26,876 bases of DNA from a virus: IMG/VR virus record IMGVR_UViG_3300028388_002936, positions 1 through 26,876 of that record. One strand, given 5' to 3'. A program made the position numbers and the translations under genes. How positions within the stretch are numbered: position 1 is the stretch's first letter; each line of letters opens with the position of its first letter. Below are positions 7,265 to 14,920 of the stretch, piece by piece. The notes beneath the pieces are model-generated. The model was not told the origin of the DNA, did not search any database, and saw nothing but the letters and a program-made list of their open reading frames with translations.

Positions 7265-8671
7265 TTAGAGTTCGATCAGAGCTTGATTAATAGATGCGAG
7301 CCAAGAATTCATGGCCGTATCAAATTCTGATACTGTAGTACTGCCTGCAGAAGGGATAAGAATTACTTCTCGTTTCGGAGATGCAGACATGTTAGAAGTA
7401 TCAATTTGTTTTGTAGTGTGATGTTCAATCACATAAACGTTATAAGAAGTATCCTCATCTACTGGGTTAGGGAAGTTTACAATTGGATCCAGAGTAGACT
7501 GGAGATTGTATTTACGTTGCCCATGAGTAGAATCATACCACAGTTTGAGAGCACGACCTTGGCCTTCTCCTTCAGAGGCTTTAGAACCTTCTGCGTGATA
7601 TACAGTATTAAAATTAAACCCAGATGTAAGACCTACATCCAGACGGATTTTGGTTTGAGGAATAAAATCTTGATAAGCTAGTGGACGATCTAAAGCCATA
7701 ATCATAATAGCATCTGCTACTCCATTAGTATCAGTGCCGGCAGTAGAAAGATCTACTTTTACGATAGACCAGGTAGTATCGGCAATAGCGTCACCAGAAG
7801 CGGCTATAGCAGTGTCTTTAATAGAATCTACCATCTCTTGAGTAAGAGTTAAAGAGCGAGTACCATAAGTAGAAGATTCTACAACGGGAACAACGTCTCC
7901 AGCAGCTAACTGAGTAGCACCAGAACCTTTACCACCAATGTTATCACCAGCAGCTCCGGTAGTGTCAATAGCGAAAGCTACAACTGGATCATTGCCACGG
8001 AACTGAGTTCTGTTGATAGCAATGGCAGTTGAGTTACGATTAATATTCCAAACCAAATTCTGAATTAGATAATCACGCTTATGAGCATCAGTAGTAATGC
8101 TCAGAGCAGCAAAATCTGGCGTAGTAAAATGAGGGGTAAAATGAGCAGTTCCTCCCTGAGAGTACATCTCATCCATAGTACGTCCGCGATAAGTAATGCG
8201 GATAGCGTACTCAGTTTCAGCAGTAGGGATAAAATCACCTGCATTACCAGCACCTTTACCGATTGCCCACGTAGAGTGAGAAGCGTTTACAGGAGCTTGT
8301 TTAGTAGCAGTGATAGTACCATTAGCGTGAATAGGTTGAGAAGCTTCAAAAGGACGAGCCCATAGTGGGAAAGTTGCAGAAGCTTGGGCTTGAGCTGGGT
8401 TAGCTGAAGCAGAAGTACCTTGTACAATCTGAATAGCTGGAGAAGTAGCAGCCGTGATATTAGTATCAGTAGCAGTTACAATTTCCATCATAGATTTAGT
8501 ACCATTACCGGAAGCATCTACAATACCGAGCTGACCATCTGCTAGACGAACTGAACCAGTTGATTGATTAATCAAATGAGAATCAGCGTTAGCAGTATTA
8601 GTTAGAGCTTGGTTGCCAGAAGCAACTAAAAAGGTTTCTACAGCTCTTTTTGATCCTTGTCGAGTATACAT
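7265..8671 (-). CDS. Abundant-type structural protein of unknown role
   Basis: The 468-aa product (MYTRQGSKRAVETFLVASGN...) is Ala/Thr/Ser-rich, with few Cys, Trp or Lys clusters. This is typical of a highly expressed virion shell or auxiliary protein. It has no signal peptide or membrane segment. Its local base composition is less AT-rich than that of the neighbours. It has its own flanks (26 bases upstream, then a strong terminator), which suits high, separate expression. It could be a capsid auxiliary or tail-tube-like protein. It does not look like a second copy of the intron-split capsid protein. I do not recognise a specific family. Confidence 0.75.
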   Translation of the reverse strand: MYTRQGSKRAVETFLVASGNQALTNTANADSHLINQSTGSVRLADGQLGIVDASGNGTKSMMEIVTATDTNITAATSPAIQIVQGTSASANPAQAQASATFPLWARPFEASQPIHANGTITATKQAPVNASHSTWAIGKGAGNAGDFIPTAETEYAIRITYRGRTMDEMYSQGGTAHFTPHFTTPDFAALSITTDAHKRDYLIQNLVWNINRNSTAIAINRTQFRGNDPVVAFAIDTTGAAGDNIGGKGSGATQLAAGDVVPVVESSTYGTRSLTLTQEMVDSIKDTAIAASGDAIADTTWSIVKVDLSTAGTDTNGVADAIMIMALDRPLAYQDFIPQTKIRLDVGLTSGFNFNTVYHAEGSKASEGEGQGRALKLWYDSTHGQRKYNLQSTLDPIVNFPNPVDEDTSYNVYVIEHHTTKQIDTSNMSASPKREVILIPSAGSTTVSEFDTAMNSWLASINQALIEL

Positions 8672-8698
8672 AAATTATATGTGTTTAAGTTATATATA

Positions 8699-9430
8699 TT
8701 ATTCGTTGTTAAATATTTTTTGAGTCTTGAGTTGAAGATAATTAGGGTCTTCAATTATTCCAGAAGCTATTTGAACAGCATAATCAACTATTTCTGAATG
8801 AGTATGTTCAGGAAGAATGCAATTTGAAATGGGATAAGTATTACCATCTATATACTGATAATCACCGTAGTTAAGTCGAGTAGGTTTTCTTAGATATTCT
8901 AATTTAACCTGACCTAGTGTATACTTTCCTGGATATAGAAATATTGCAGATGAATCACTGTTTGAGGCTTTACCAAAATTAGCGGGAACTCCGTCTAGCG
9001 GTGAGGCATTATTAAAAGGATCATCAAGAACTGAATTTAAATCGTCGTTTTCTACTTCATTTAGAGAGGTGGTGTGAATTTCATCAGAACACAGAGGGTC
9101 GATAATTTCCACAGTAGCGCGAGTTAAAAATAGATATGGGTATTTAAGAGAAGATAAATCTAACTCATAAACACCATTATGATTAATCAGTGATACAGAA
9201 GGTTGTACTGGATGTTTTATATGAAGAGTAGATAAGTCATCTATTCTTTTTTGATTACGTTCAAAAGAAGCAGGGGATAATCTAGTTATACCATAAGTAT
9301 TTTTAAGATATACCCATTGAGCTTCATTCAATAGCCAGTCTATTTCTGCTTTATTAAAATCTTCCTTAGACATAGACGCTACGCGATCTATCTTAAATTG
9401 GAAGTCATAATGCATTTCCTTTATATCCAT
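8699..9430 (-). CDS. Head-to-tail connector (ring/stabilisation) candidate
   Basis: The 243-aa product begins MDIKEMHYDFQFKIDRVAS, an alpha-helical start common in neck proteins. It contains YTLGQVKLEYLRKPTRLNYGDY and ends LPEHTHSEIVDYAVQIASGIIEDPNY. This C-terminal pattern (LPE-x-x-H-x-E-I-V-x-x-A-V) is seen in connector proteins downstream of capsid genes in crAss-like and related podovirus-like phages. Its start overlaps the preceding stop as TAATG. Position after the capsid gene and before the fibre genes fits a connector. The family call rests on pattern recognition. Confidence 0.6.
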   Translation of the reverse strand: MDIKEMHYDFQFKIDRVASMSKEDFNKAEIDWLLNEAQWVYLKNTYGITRLSPASFERNQKRIDDLSTLHIKHPVQPSVSLINHNGVYELDLSSLKYPYLFLTRATVEIIDPLCSDEIHTTSLNEVENDDLNSVLDDPFNNASPLDGVPANFGKASNSDSSAIFLYPGKYTLGQVKLEYLRKPTRLNYGDYQYIDGNTYPISNCILPEHTHSEIVDYAVQIASGIIEDPNYLQLKTQKIFNNE

Positions 9431-9819
9431 TAGGCAAGTTGTTTAGCTTTAATTTCTTCTTCAAGCTCATCTACGAGAGCTTGTTTTTTAGGGTTAAGTA
9501 AAAAGTCTATAGCTTCAGAATAAGTAGACCCTACCTCGATTTTACCAGAGGTTCTAACCCAAGTATAAGTACTTTGTTTCTCTGTTATTACACGATAATC
9601 CAAAGCTTTTTTGAGTAAGTTTCTAGCTTCCAATTCTTCTCTTCCTCCCTTAGTTTTAGTAAGTTCGTAAACTCCAGTAAATTTATCTATATTATTACCA
9701 GGTTGGTTAGTGGAGGAATTTATATACTCAAACAACAAATTCTCAACTTGTTCTTCAGTAAGATTAGTTCTAGCAGATGCTAAATCAAGTATATTAACAA
9801 TTTTACGTCTTAGAATCAT
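9430..9819 (-). CDS. Structural protein, C-terminal part (second half of a split gene)
   Basis: The frame ends at 9430 and is used from about 9830. An ATG lies at 9819 (MILRRKIVNILDLASARTNL), giving 129 aa. The start lies 17 bases inside the end of the preceding frame, in the +1 phase. The sequence looks like the continuation of the upstream protein: that ends ...KFTKNRKRSKAFAS, and this frame reads ...LAYMILRRKIVNIL, which would make one uninterrupted helix. It then has a helix, an acidic loop, and a basic/acidic C-terminal helix. It is either a separately translated overlapping gene or the 3' half of a frameshifted gene. Confidence 0.55.
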   Translation of the reverse strand: MILRRKIVNILDLASARTNLTEEQVENLLFEYINSSTNQPGNNIDKFTGVYELTKTKGGREELEARNLLKKALDYRVITEKQSTYTWVRTSGKIEVGSTYSEAIDFLLNPKKQALVDELEEEIKAKQLA

Positions 9820-10387
9820 GTAAGCTAGCGAAAGCTTTTGAACGTTTACGATTTTTAGTAAACTTAATTTCTTCTGATTCTTGAGCATCAGCAATAACCC
9901 ACTTTGCTTTAGGCCATTTATGATCACTATGCTCTTTATAAGAGTTAGCAACTTTTGATGATTCCATCATAACGTGATATCCGCACACACCATCTAGAGT
10001 AGAGAGATCTAGAGCGCTAGATCCATCATTCAGTCTCCATGATTTAGTTTGAAAGTATGTAGTTGGACGCTCACCTTTTTTAGGAAGCTCATTAGTTAAA
10101 TAGCCTTCAGGAAGGTTAAATTGTTGTTCATATTTATCTTGGAGAATAAGTTCATTGCCATTTTCATCTTTGACTACCTTACCATTTTCCATCCAAGGTT
10201 TATAAAGACCTGTAGCTAGACCTCCCACTTTGGGAGAGTATAGCGCACGAAGTTTATCCGTACAAGATCCTACTTTAGTTTTATTAAGAGGTTTATTAGT
10301 TTTTGTCTCAAAATTACTCCACTCAGATATTTTAGTGGCAGTTTTTCTAGGAAGAGATTCAATGAAAACTATGTTTTTATTGCCCAT
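9803..10387 (-). CDS. Head completion/structural protein, N-terminal part (split gene)
   Basis: The 194-aa product (MGNKNIVFIESLPRKTATKI...) is the first gene after the capsid gene. It contains SPKVGGLATGLYKPW, LPEGYLTNELPKKGE and SALDLSTLDGVCGYHVMM, then a WVIADAQESEEIKFTKNRKR segment. Reading stops at TAA 9803 after a short out-of-frame tail (LHDSKT). The useful similarity appears to continue in the +1 frame. No frameshift-prone homopolymer is visible at the junction. Function is not known; position and conserved-looking Trp/Gly motifs suggest a virion protein. Confidence 0.65.
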   Translation of the reverse strand: MGNKNIVFIESLPRKTATKISEWSNFETKTNKPLNKTKVGSCTDKLRALYSPKVGGLATGLYKPWMENGKVVKDENGNELILQDKYEQQFNLPEGYLTNELPKKGERPTTYFQTKSWRLNDGSSALDLSTLDGVCGYHVMMESSKVANSYKEHSDHKWPKAKWVIADAQESEEIKFTKNRKRSKAFASLHDSKT

Positions 10388-10432
10388 AAGAATTCCTTAG
10401 TTATTTTTACGTTGGTTCTTAAGTTATCAACG

Positions 10433-10461
10433 TCCTTACAAGTATATATTCCTTGCAAGTA
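10433..10461. repeat. Paired near-palindromic 12-bp repeat after the capsid gene
   Basis: TCCTTACAAGTA (10433-10444) and TCCTTGCAAGTA (10450-10461) differ at one base and are 17 bases apart. The core CTTGCAAG is a perfect palindrome. They lie in the 97-base gap between the capsid stop and the next start. This could be an operator or promoter element; no more can be said. Confidence 0.35.
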
Positions 10462-10484
10462 TTATATAATAAATTTATTTATGA

Positions 10485-10847
10485 TTAATATTCGTAATCA
10501 TAAATGAGTTCACCGCAACGGGTAACGTCTTTAATCCACAGACCTGCAGTACCTTCAACAGCCATTTCATATCCGGCGATGAGAGCACCAAATTGTCCAC
10601 CTTGAATAGGACCTTCTGGGGATACAGTACCAGCAGTATAACCCCAACGATAAGTATCTTTTACTTTCAGCATCATAACGTTATTCTCTCCGCCGGAAGT
10701 ACCGAAATCGAGAAATGTCATTCGAGCTGAGTCGATAGGGTAGTTAGTATATTGTGGGTGCTTACGTTTGTTGTATTTAGGAGAATCATACATAGGATTC
10801 TTCAACAAGGTAACTTCAATTCCCTCAGGACCTTGATACATTATGTT
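10485..10847 (-). CDS. Major capsid protein, exon 3
   Basis: Codes the last 120 residues of the capsid protein. The proposed 3' splice site is after G 10848, so the exon begins AACATAATG (N-I-M). The frame then reads YQGPEGIEVTLLKNPMYD, later NNVMMLKVKDTYRWGY, and ends with the glycine-rich ALIAGYEMAVEGTAGLWI and CGELIYDYEY. This resembles the C-terminal part of crAss-like major capsid proteins. The ATG at 10841 also gives an open frame, but a 118-aa free-standing protein here makes no structural sense. The exon joins in phase with exon 2 (…GNS|NIM…). Confidence 0.75.
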   Translation of the reverse strand, partial: NIMYQGPEGIEVTLLKNPMYDSPKYNKRKHPQYTNYPIDSARMTFLDFGTSGGENNVMMLKVKDTYRWGYTAGTVSPEGPIQGGQFGALIAGYEMAVEGTAGLWIKDVTRCGELIYDYEY

Positions 10848-11704
10848 CGAGTAAAATCGCTAATTTTACTCCGGGCTTCCCCTGCTTAGTATTACTACTA
10901 AGATCAGACTATATCATCTCCTCATTTATATTTGAGGAGGCTGCTTTTTCGGATCGCTTGATCCTACCTATTGGCTTTATCTTGAGCTTATGATGCATAC
11001 ATGACACTCTTCTTACATACGGCTCTACAATTTGGAGAAACTTTCTAGCTTCCTTTGTATGCATAACCAATTCATAGTAAGAGTTTTTCTTATTTTGTTT
11101 AAACTTAATATTCCATATTTCTTGAAAATAATCAATTATTACTTGATTTTCTTCTTTAGAAAGATTTGTGTGTATTCTTAAGGCAGATCCTCTAACGTAT
11201 CCATCTTTATTTTTTAACGTGGTTAGTGATCCGTCATCCATATACCATATTGCTATTCCAAGAGGAGTTAATCTGTTTAGCTGTTTTCTTATTCCTACAG
11301 TCTTTTTAGGAGTGTATAAAATTTTCCTAAATAACTTAGAAAATTTATACACTTTAGTAGAAAATCCATATTGAGTAGTTCCGTTAGATTTATAAGTTCT
11401 TATTCTAGATACAGAAATATTATGCTTTTTTAGAACTTTATGTTTCCATCTAACGTATCCTTCTTGTCGTTCGCAGTGGCGGATATTAAGTTGTCCATAT
11501 TTGTCAAGATGTCCGTCACCTATTATCATTGCGTAAAATAAGTCACGAGACTTTTTAGTTATTTTTGCCATAGATCGAAGCCATTGGGCTCGGTTTATTT
11601 TGTTTTAGTCGTTGAACGTTCCTCCAAATTTGGAGACTTCGCTGCTGATTGTCCATCTATCTTTTTAGATTAGGAGTTTCCAGCAATTAAGCAGCTTTTC
11701 GAGT
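10848..11704 (-). mobile_element. Group I intron 2 of the capsid gene (with LAGLIDADG ORF)
   Basis: 857 bases between exons 2 and 3. Minus-strand core elements are visible in order: P (AATTGCTGGAAACTCC, 11672-11688), Q (GACAATCAGCAGCGAAG, about 11638-11654, pairing TTGCTG with CAGCA as P4), R (AACGTTCAACGACTAA, about 11605-11620) and S (GATGATATAGTCTGA, about 10905-10919), with GACTA/TAGTC forming P7. The segment CTCCAAATTTGGAG between Q and R is a perfect hairpin. The proposed 5' site follows AGT 11705, where CAGU can pair with GCUG just inside the intron, giving the expected U.G pair. The 3' end is a G. The endonuclease ORF sits between R and S. It is likely self-splicing and mobile. Confidence 0.85.
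10909..11571 (-). CDS. LAGLIDADG homing endonuclease (intron-encoded)
   Basis: The 220-aa product has two LAGLIDADG-type motifs: LFYAMIIGDGHLD (about residues 11-23) and PLGIAIWYMDDGS (about 103-115), the usual two-motif monomeric form. It would cut intronless alleles of the capsid gene near the exon junction and drive homing. It lies in the R-S (P8 side) loop of the intron. It ends EEMI followed by TAG, and that stop is part of the S element ATATAGTC. A basic C-terminus (KLKIKPIGRIKRSEK) fits DNA binding. Start at ATG 11571. Confidence 0.9.
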   Translation of the reverse strand: MAKITKKSRDLFYAMIIGDGHLDKYGQLNIRHCERQEGYVRWKHKVLKKHNISVSRIRTYKSNGTTQYGFSTKVYKFSKLFRKILYTPKKTVGIRKQLNRLTPLGIAIWYMDDGSLTTLKNKDGYVRGSALRIHTNLSKEENQVIIDYFQEIWNIKFKQNKKNSYYELVMHTKEARKFLQIVEPYVRRVSCMHHKLKIKPIGRIKRSEKAASSNINEEMI

Positions 11705-12094
11705 ACTGTTACCAGTACAAGGCACTATCGTTAGTTTATGCGTAAATTGAGCGCCATAAGATAGGTGGCGTGGATTAGAACCAATACGCTCAATGTAATT
11801 GGTATCCATCGTAAAGAAAGAACTAGCTTCAGCAGCCAGCATGTCGTGGAACATCATAGAACCCAGTGTTCCGGTCATCGCTACTACTTTACGATCACTT
11901 TCATCGACACGAGTAAAGAAGATATCCAAGAGATATTCCTTTATAATATCGGTAGTAAGCGCAGTGTTATAATATTCAATCCAGGAGTCAGCAAGCTGAG
12001 CACGCAGACCAGGACCAGTTTTTTTCCAGTATCCTTTCTTACCTGGTTGGGTTTGCTTAACGCCATAAGTAAGTTGAGCTTCCATCAATATGTT
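11705..12094 (-). CDS. Major capsid protein, exon 2
   Basis: 130 codons, starting after intron base G 12095 and reading N-I-L-M-E-A-Q-L-T-Y-G, then PGKKGYWKKTGPGLRAQLAD, TRVDESDRKVVAMTGTLGSM and KLTIVPCTGNS. The 5' limit is set by the splice model; only a TTG start (12097) could begin a separate protein. The frame runs into a TAA within intron 2 (11687-11689) if not spliced. Phase is preserved on both sides. It is the middle of the capsid protein. Confidence 0.75.
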
Positions 12095-12873
12095 CAACTG
12101 AGGTCGTTAATCTCAGTCAGCGGATTTATACCGCATCTATATATTTCTATATAGTTCAGACTATATCATCACCCTCTATAGTACTAGATTGGGTGTCTAC
12201 CATTTCCTCAGACTTCTGAGTACGCCTTTCGGCTAGTCGTTGAACGTTCTTATGAATTTTATCTATTTTTTCTAGAAATTTATCTTGTGAATGATAGTGC
12301 TTTGCGTAGTTACAAAAAGAACAGCATGGTATAACATTATTTTGTATGTAACCTTTATTATTATCTATCCTATCTATTCCTTGATACTTAATTTGATAAG
12401 TAGTTTCTACATTTTCTGGTAAATCGTTACAATAATAACATCTACTTTTAAACAAATATAAACATTGAAATAATGTAAGATTAAATTCTAAATTTCTAGT
12501 TTTAGCAGATTTTTTATACTTTAAAAATACTCGTTTAAGCTTCTCGTCTTTAGTTTTAGATTGTTTTCTATATATTGCAGAACATTTTCTACAAGCAGTG
12601 TAACCATTTTTATTTAAAGACTTGATTTTAGAATCAACAAATGAAGCAGAACCTTCAGATTGATTACCGCAATTACAGGTTAAAGTATAATTACCTTTAG
12701 AAGAATTCCATTTAGTAATTGTCCAAGACCCTATTTGTTGATTAAGTTGATATTTTTTAGTATAAGTTCTCATAAGCTTCGCTGCTGATTGTCTTCGTCA
12801 TTACACGGTCAGAGTTCCCAGCAATTAGATAGATTTGCTTAGCTGATTACGCAGCTAAGGAGCAGGAAAGTTT
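12095..12873 (-). mobile_element. Group I intron 1 of the capsid gene (with HNH ORF)
   Basis: 779 bases between exons 1 and 2. Core elements on the minus strand: P (AATTGCTGGGAACTC, 12812-12826), Q (GACAATCAGCAGCGAAG, about 12776-12794), R (AACGTTCAACGACTAG, about 12233-12250) and S (GATGATATAGTCTGAAC, about 12154-12170). They are almost the same as in the other capsid intron. The proposed 5' site follows AGT 12874, where GAGU pairs with GCUC inside the intron. The 3' end is a G before AACATATTG. A perfect inverted repeat CTTAGCTG/CAGCTAAG lies near the 5' end. Here the endonuclease ORF begins right after Q and runs through R into S, unlike the other intron. Confidence 0.85.
12156..12773 (-). 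CDS. HNH homing endonuclease (intron-encoded)
   Basis: The 205-aa product has two zinc-knuckle regions (CNCGN...CRKC at about 33-65, and CYYC...CCSFC at about 112-155) and the HNH core GIDRIDNNKGYIQNN followed by VIPCCSFCNYAKH. It starts at ATG 12773, immediately after element Q. Its C-terminal 35 residues are encoded by the intron core itself: NVQRLAE is R and GDDIV-stop is S. It is therefore a coding sequence that has grown into the ribozyme. Likely role: intron mobility by nicking or cutting the intronless capsid gene. Confidence 0.9.
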   Translation of the reverse strand: MRTYTKKYQLNQQIGSWTITKWNSSKGNYTLTCNCGNQSEGSASFVDSKIKSLNKNGYTACRKCSAIYRKQSKTKDEKLKRVFLKYKKSAKTRNLEFNLTLFQCLYLFKSRCYYCNDLPENVETTYQIKYQGIDRIDNNKGYIQNNVIPCCSFCNYAKHYHSQDKFLEKIDKIHKNVQRLAERRTQKSEEMVDTQSSTIEGDDIV

Positions 12874-13644
12874 ACTCTGGTAAAGCTCATCGTGCATTTT
12901 TGCTTCGTACATAGATAGGAAAGAACGCATCAACTGGTCAGTACCAGTGCGCGGATCTTCGTAGAGAACTTCAACGCCCAAGCGACCGTCTTCACGGTAG
13001 GCTTTATCAGTTACAGTAAACTTTTGAGCGAAAGAACCTACTTGAGATTCCAACATGAAAGAAGCAGGAACTTGAGTAGTACCGAAATCTTCATTGTATT
13101 CAGATTGAGTAGTAGTCCATACTTTCGTAAATTCTTTACCTTCTTCTAATAAGGAGACAGGTAGAAAACGAGTAGGATCATCGCCTTGAATACGTACGGT
13201 GTAAATAGTACTATCACCGTCAGATATACCTGATCCGATAACTTCTAGAGAGTAATCGTTGTCTTCAGGCATGAGTACGTCAGGCTCTTCATAAAAATCC
13301 AAATCGAGTTTAATTTGGAAAGGAGTATTACCGTATCCAGGAGTAGTTAGATTAGAATCTACTAAACCTCTAGAACGGGCAACTTTTTCTTCAGCTCCTT
13401 GAAGATACCAACGATAGATTTCAGTGTCAATTTCTTTTGTTCCGTAAGACTTAGCACCAGTCATACCTAAGAGGTGCTTAGTTGTGAAAAAACGGTTCTT
13501 AGATGAGAAAACTTTCATAAGGGTATTCTCAAATACGTGAGGCTTACCTACATCATAGGAACGACCAAGGTATTGAGAATCCACAAAGTTTCCTCCAAAA
13601 CCATCATAGTGTTTTAGAATTAAAGAACTTTTTGGAGTTGGCAT
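12874..13644 (-). CDS. Major capsid protein, exon 1
   Basis: 257 codons from ATG 13644 (MPTPKSSLILKHYDGFGGNF...). Motifs include KHLLGMTGAKSYGTKEIDTE, PFQIKLDLDFYEEPDVL, TIYTVRIQGDDPTRF and SFMLESQVGSFAQKFTVTDK, then LMRSFLSMYEAKMHDELYQS at the splice junction. This order (N-arm, an extended loop, then a long spine-helix region) and its position after portal and scaffold fit a HK97-fold capsid protein of the crAss-like group. Without splicing the frame stops after 10 or so intron codons. Spliced total is about 507 aa, a normal size for the family. Family assignment is from pattern and context. Confidence 0.75.
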
Positions 13645-13686
13645 AATTAAATTAAATTAATAAATGTGTAATATCTTAATGTAGTA

Positions 13687-14832
13687 TTATTCTAAGACAT
13701 TAATAAATCTTTCCCAATCGACATTATTTTTTGAGGAAGGATTCGGGGGTGTACCTCCTTTTCTGGAAGTATGTCCTAGAGAATTTTCTAATTTTTTCTG
13801 AAAAGAAGATACAGTTTTTGTACCGCCTTTTTTCTCGAATCGAGTTAAATCAAACCCTTTTTGAGGGTCATAAGAATCATATAATATATCTGCTAGAACA
13901 GCTAAATGTTCTGGATTAGCGGATAACTGATTTACTTTTCGCTGAAACTCAGTTTGTACACCATCTTGTTTAGTTACTTCATTAATCATAAATGATCTTA
14001 CTTTGTTTTTCCGATCATCTGAGATAAGCTCATTATCGTTAATTGCTTGCTCAAGAGTCTTTCTATATTGTCTTTTTTCCTCATCTGTCTGAGTTAGAAT
14101 TTCTTGCTTACGTTGAGAATAGTAAGTTTTTAAAGACTCTTTAGCTTCTTGAGCTTCTTCAGTTAATTGTCCTGAAACTTCCATTTGATCAACTAGTTTA
14201 TCTATTTTAGATGGATCTAGTTTTGTGGTAAGTTTTAGGTGTTGTTTGACAACTTTCTTCTGATCAGGAACAGTCTGTAATGATACTGAATCAAGATCAG
14301 AAATTTCATCTGCCTGAGTCATTTTTATGTACTCAGATAATGATTTACCTCCATTTAATCTATACTTAACGTAATCTCTACCTTCCTCATCTAGAGAATT
14401 CCATAAAGCGTCCATCATCTCTTTATAAGTATTATCTCGAGATTGATCTAAAGCTTCTTGGAATTTTTCAGGACTACCGTCAAATTCAAAATCCTCTGGT
14501 ACAGATAGGTAATTATTTTCTTTTAAAAAGTTATAATAATTTTTAATCTGATCATTCTCAGTAGGAGTTTCTTGACTCTCTCCAGTTGGAGGTTCAGTGT
14601 CATCTGGATTAGGTTCGTCAAGAGTTTGAGGCTCTTGAGGAGGAATATCATCTGGAGGTGTATTATCTGGTGGAGTATCATTTACGTCCTGGCCAGATGT
14701 ATCATCAGGTATATTATCTTGAGTAGATGTATCGTCAGATTGATCATCTGGAATAGACTCATACATCTCTGCCGGCATATCGCCTTCAGTTATAGAGATT
14801 AAGTTTTCTAAAGATAAAGGTTCGTTTGACAT
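13687..14832 (-). CDS. Scaffold-like protein
   Basis: The 381-aa product has a very acidic, Pro/Asp/Thr-rich disordered N-terminus (about residues 20-90, repeated DD-T and PPD motifs). The rest is helical and highly charged, with predicted coiled coil in about 200-300. The C-terminus ends with a basic/polar stretch (LGHTSRKGGTPPNPSSKN) and a short helix DWERFINVLE. A charged, mostly helical protein between portal and capsid is the usual place and composition for a head scaffold. No protease motif is visible. The role is inferred from position and composition. Confidence 0.65.
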   Translation of the reverse strand: MSNEPLSLENLISITEGDMPAEMYESIPDDQSDDTSTQDNIPDDTSGQDVNDTPPDNTPPDDIPPQEPQTLDEPNPDDTEPPTGESQETPTENDQIKNYYNFLKENNYLSVPEDFEFDGSPEKFQEALDQSRDNTYKEMMDALWNSLDEEGRDYVKYRLNGGKSLSEYIKMTQADEISDLDSVSLQTVPDQKKVVKQHLKLTTKLDPSKIDKLVDQMEVSGQLTEEAQEAKESLKTYYSQRKQEILTQTDEEKRQYRKTLEQAINDNELISDDRKNKVRSFMINEVTKQDGVQTEFQRKVNQLSANPEHLAVLADILYDSYDPQKGFDLTRFEKKGGTKTVSSFQKKLENSLGHTSRKGGTPPNPSSKNNVDWERFINVLE

Positions 14833-14897
14833 ACTAATATAACGTTTTGTAAAAAATTATGCAAATTATTTTGTGGTTTGGAGAAAATTTTGTAAGT

Positions 14898-14920
14898 GTA
14901 TATGGACTTAAGATGCGTTA
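14898..14920 (-). repeat. Copy A of a dispersed 22-bp motif
   Basis: The plus strand reads GTATATGGACTTAA then GATGCGTT. It matches copy B at 26830-26852 at about 20 of 22 positions, and the first 14 bases are identical. Copy A overlaps the stop codon of the portal C-terminal frame, so part of it is coding. Both copies have the same orientation and lie just upstream of minus-strand genes. It could be a promoter or signal sequence; chance cannot be excluded. Confidence 0.35.

Noticed and set aside
10485-10841. Independent 118-aa gene
   Set aside because: It reads as the C-terminal part of the capsid protein; the preceding intron has clear R and S elements and a homing endonuclease.
11687-12097. 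Independent 136-aa gene with TTG start
   Set aside because: The start is weak, and the frame is explained as capsid exon 2 between two group I introns, with in-phase junctions on both sides.
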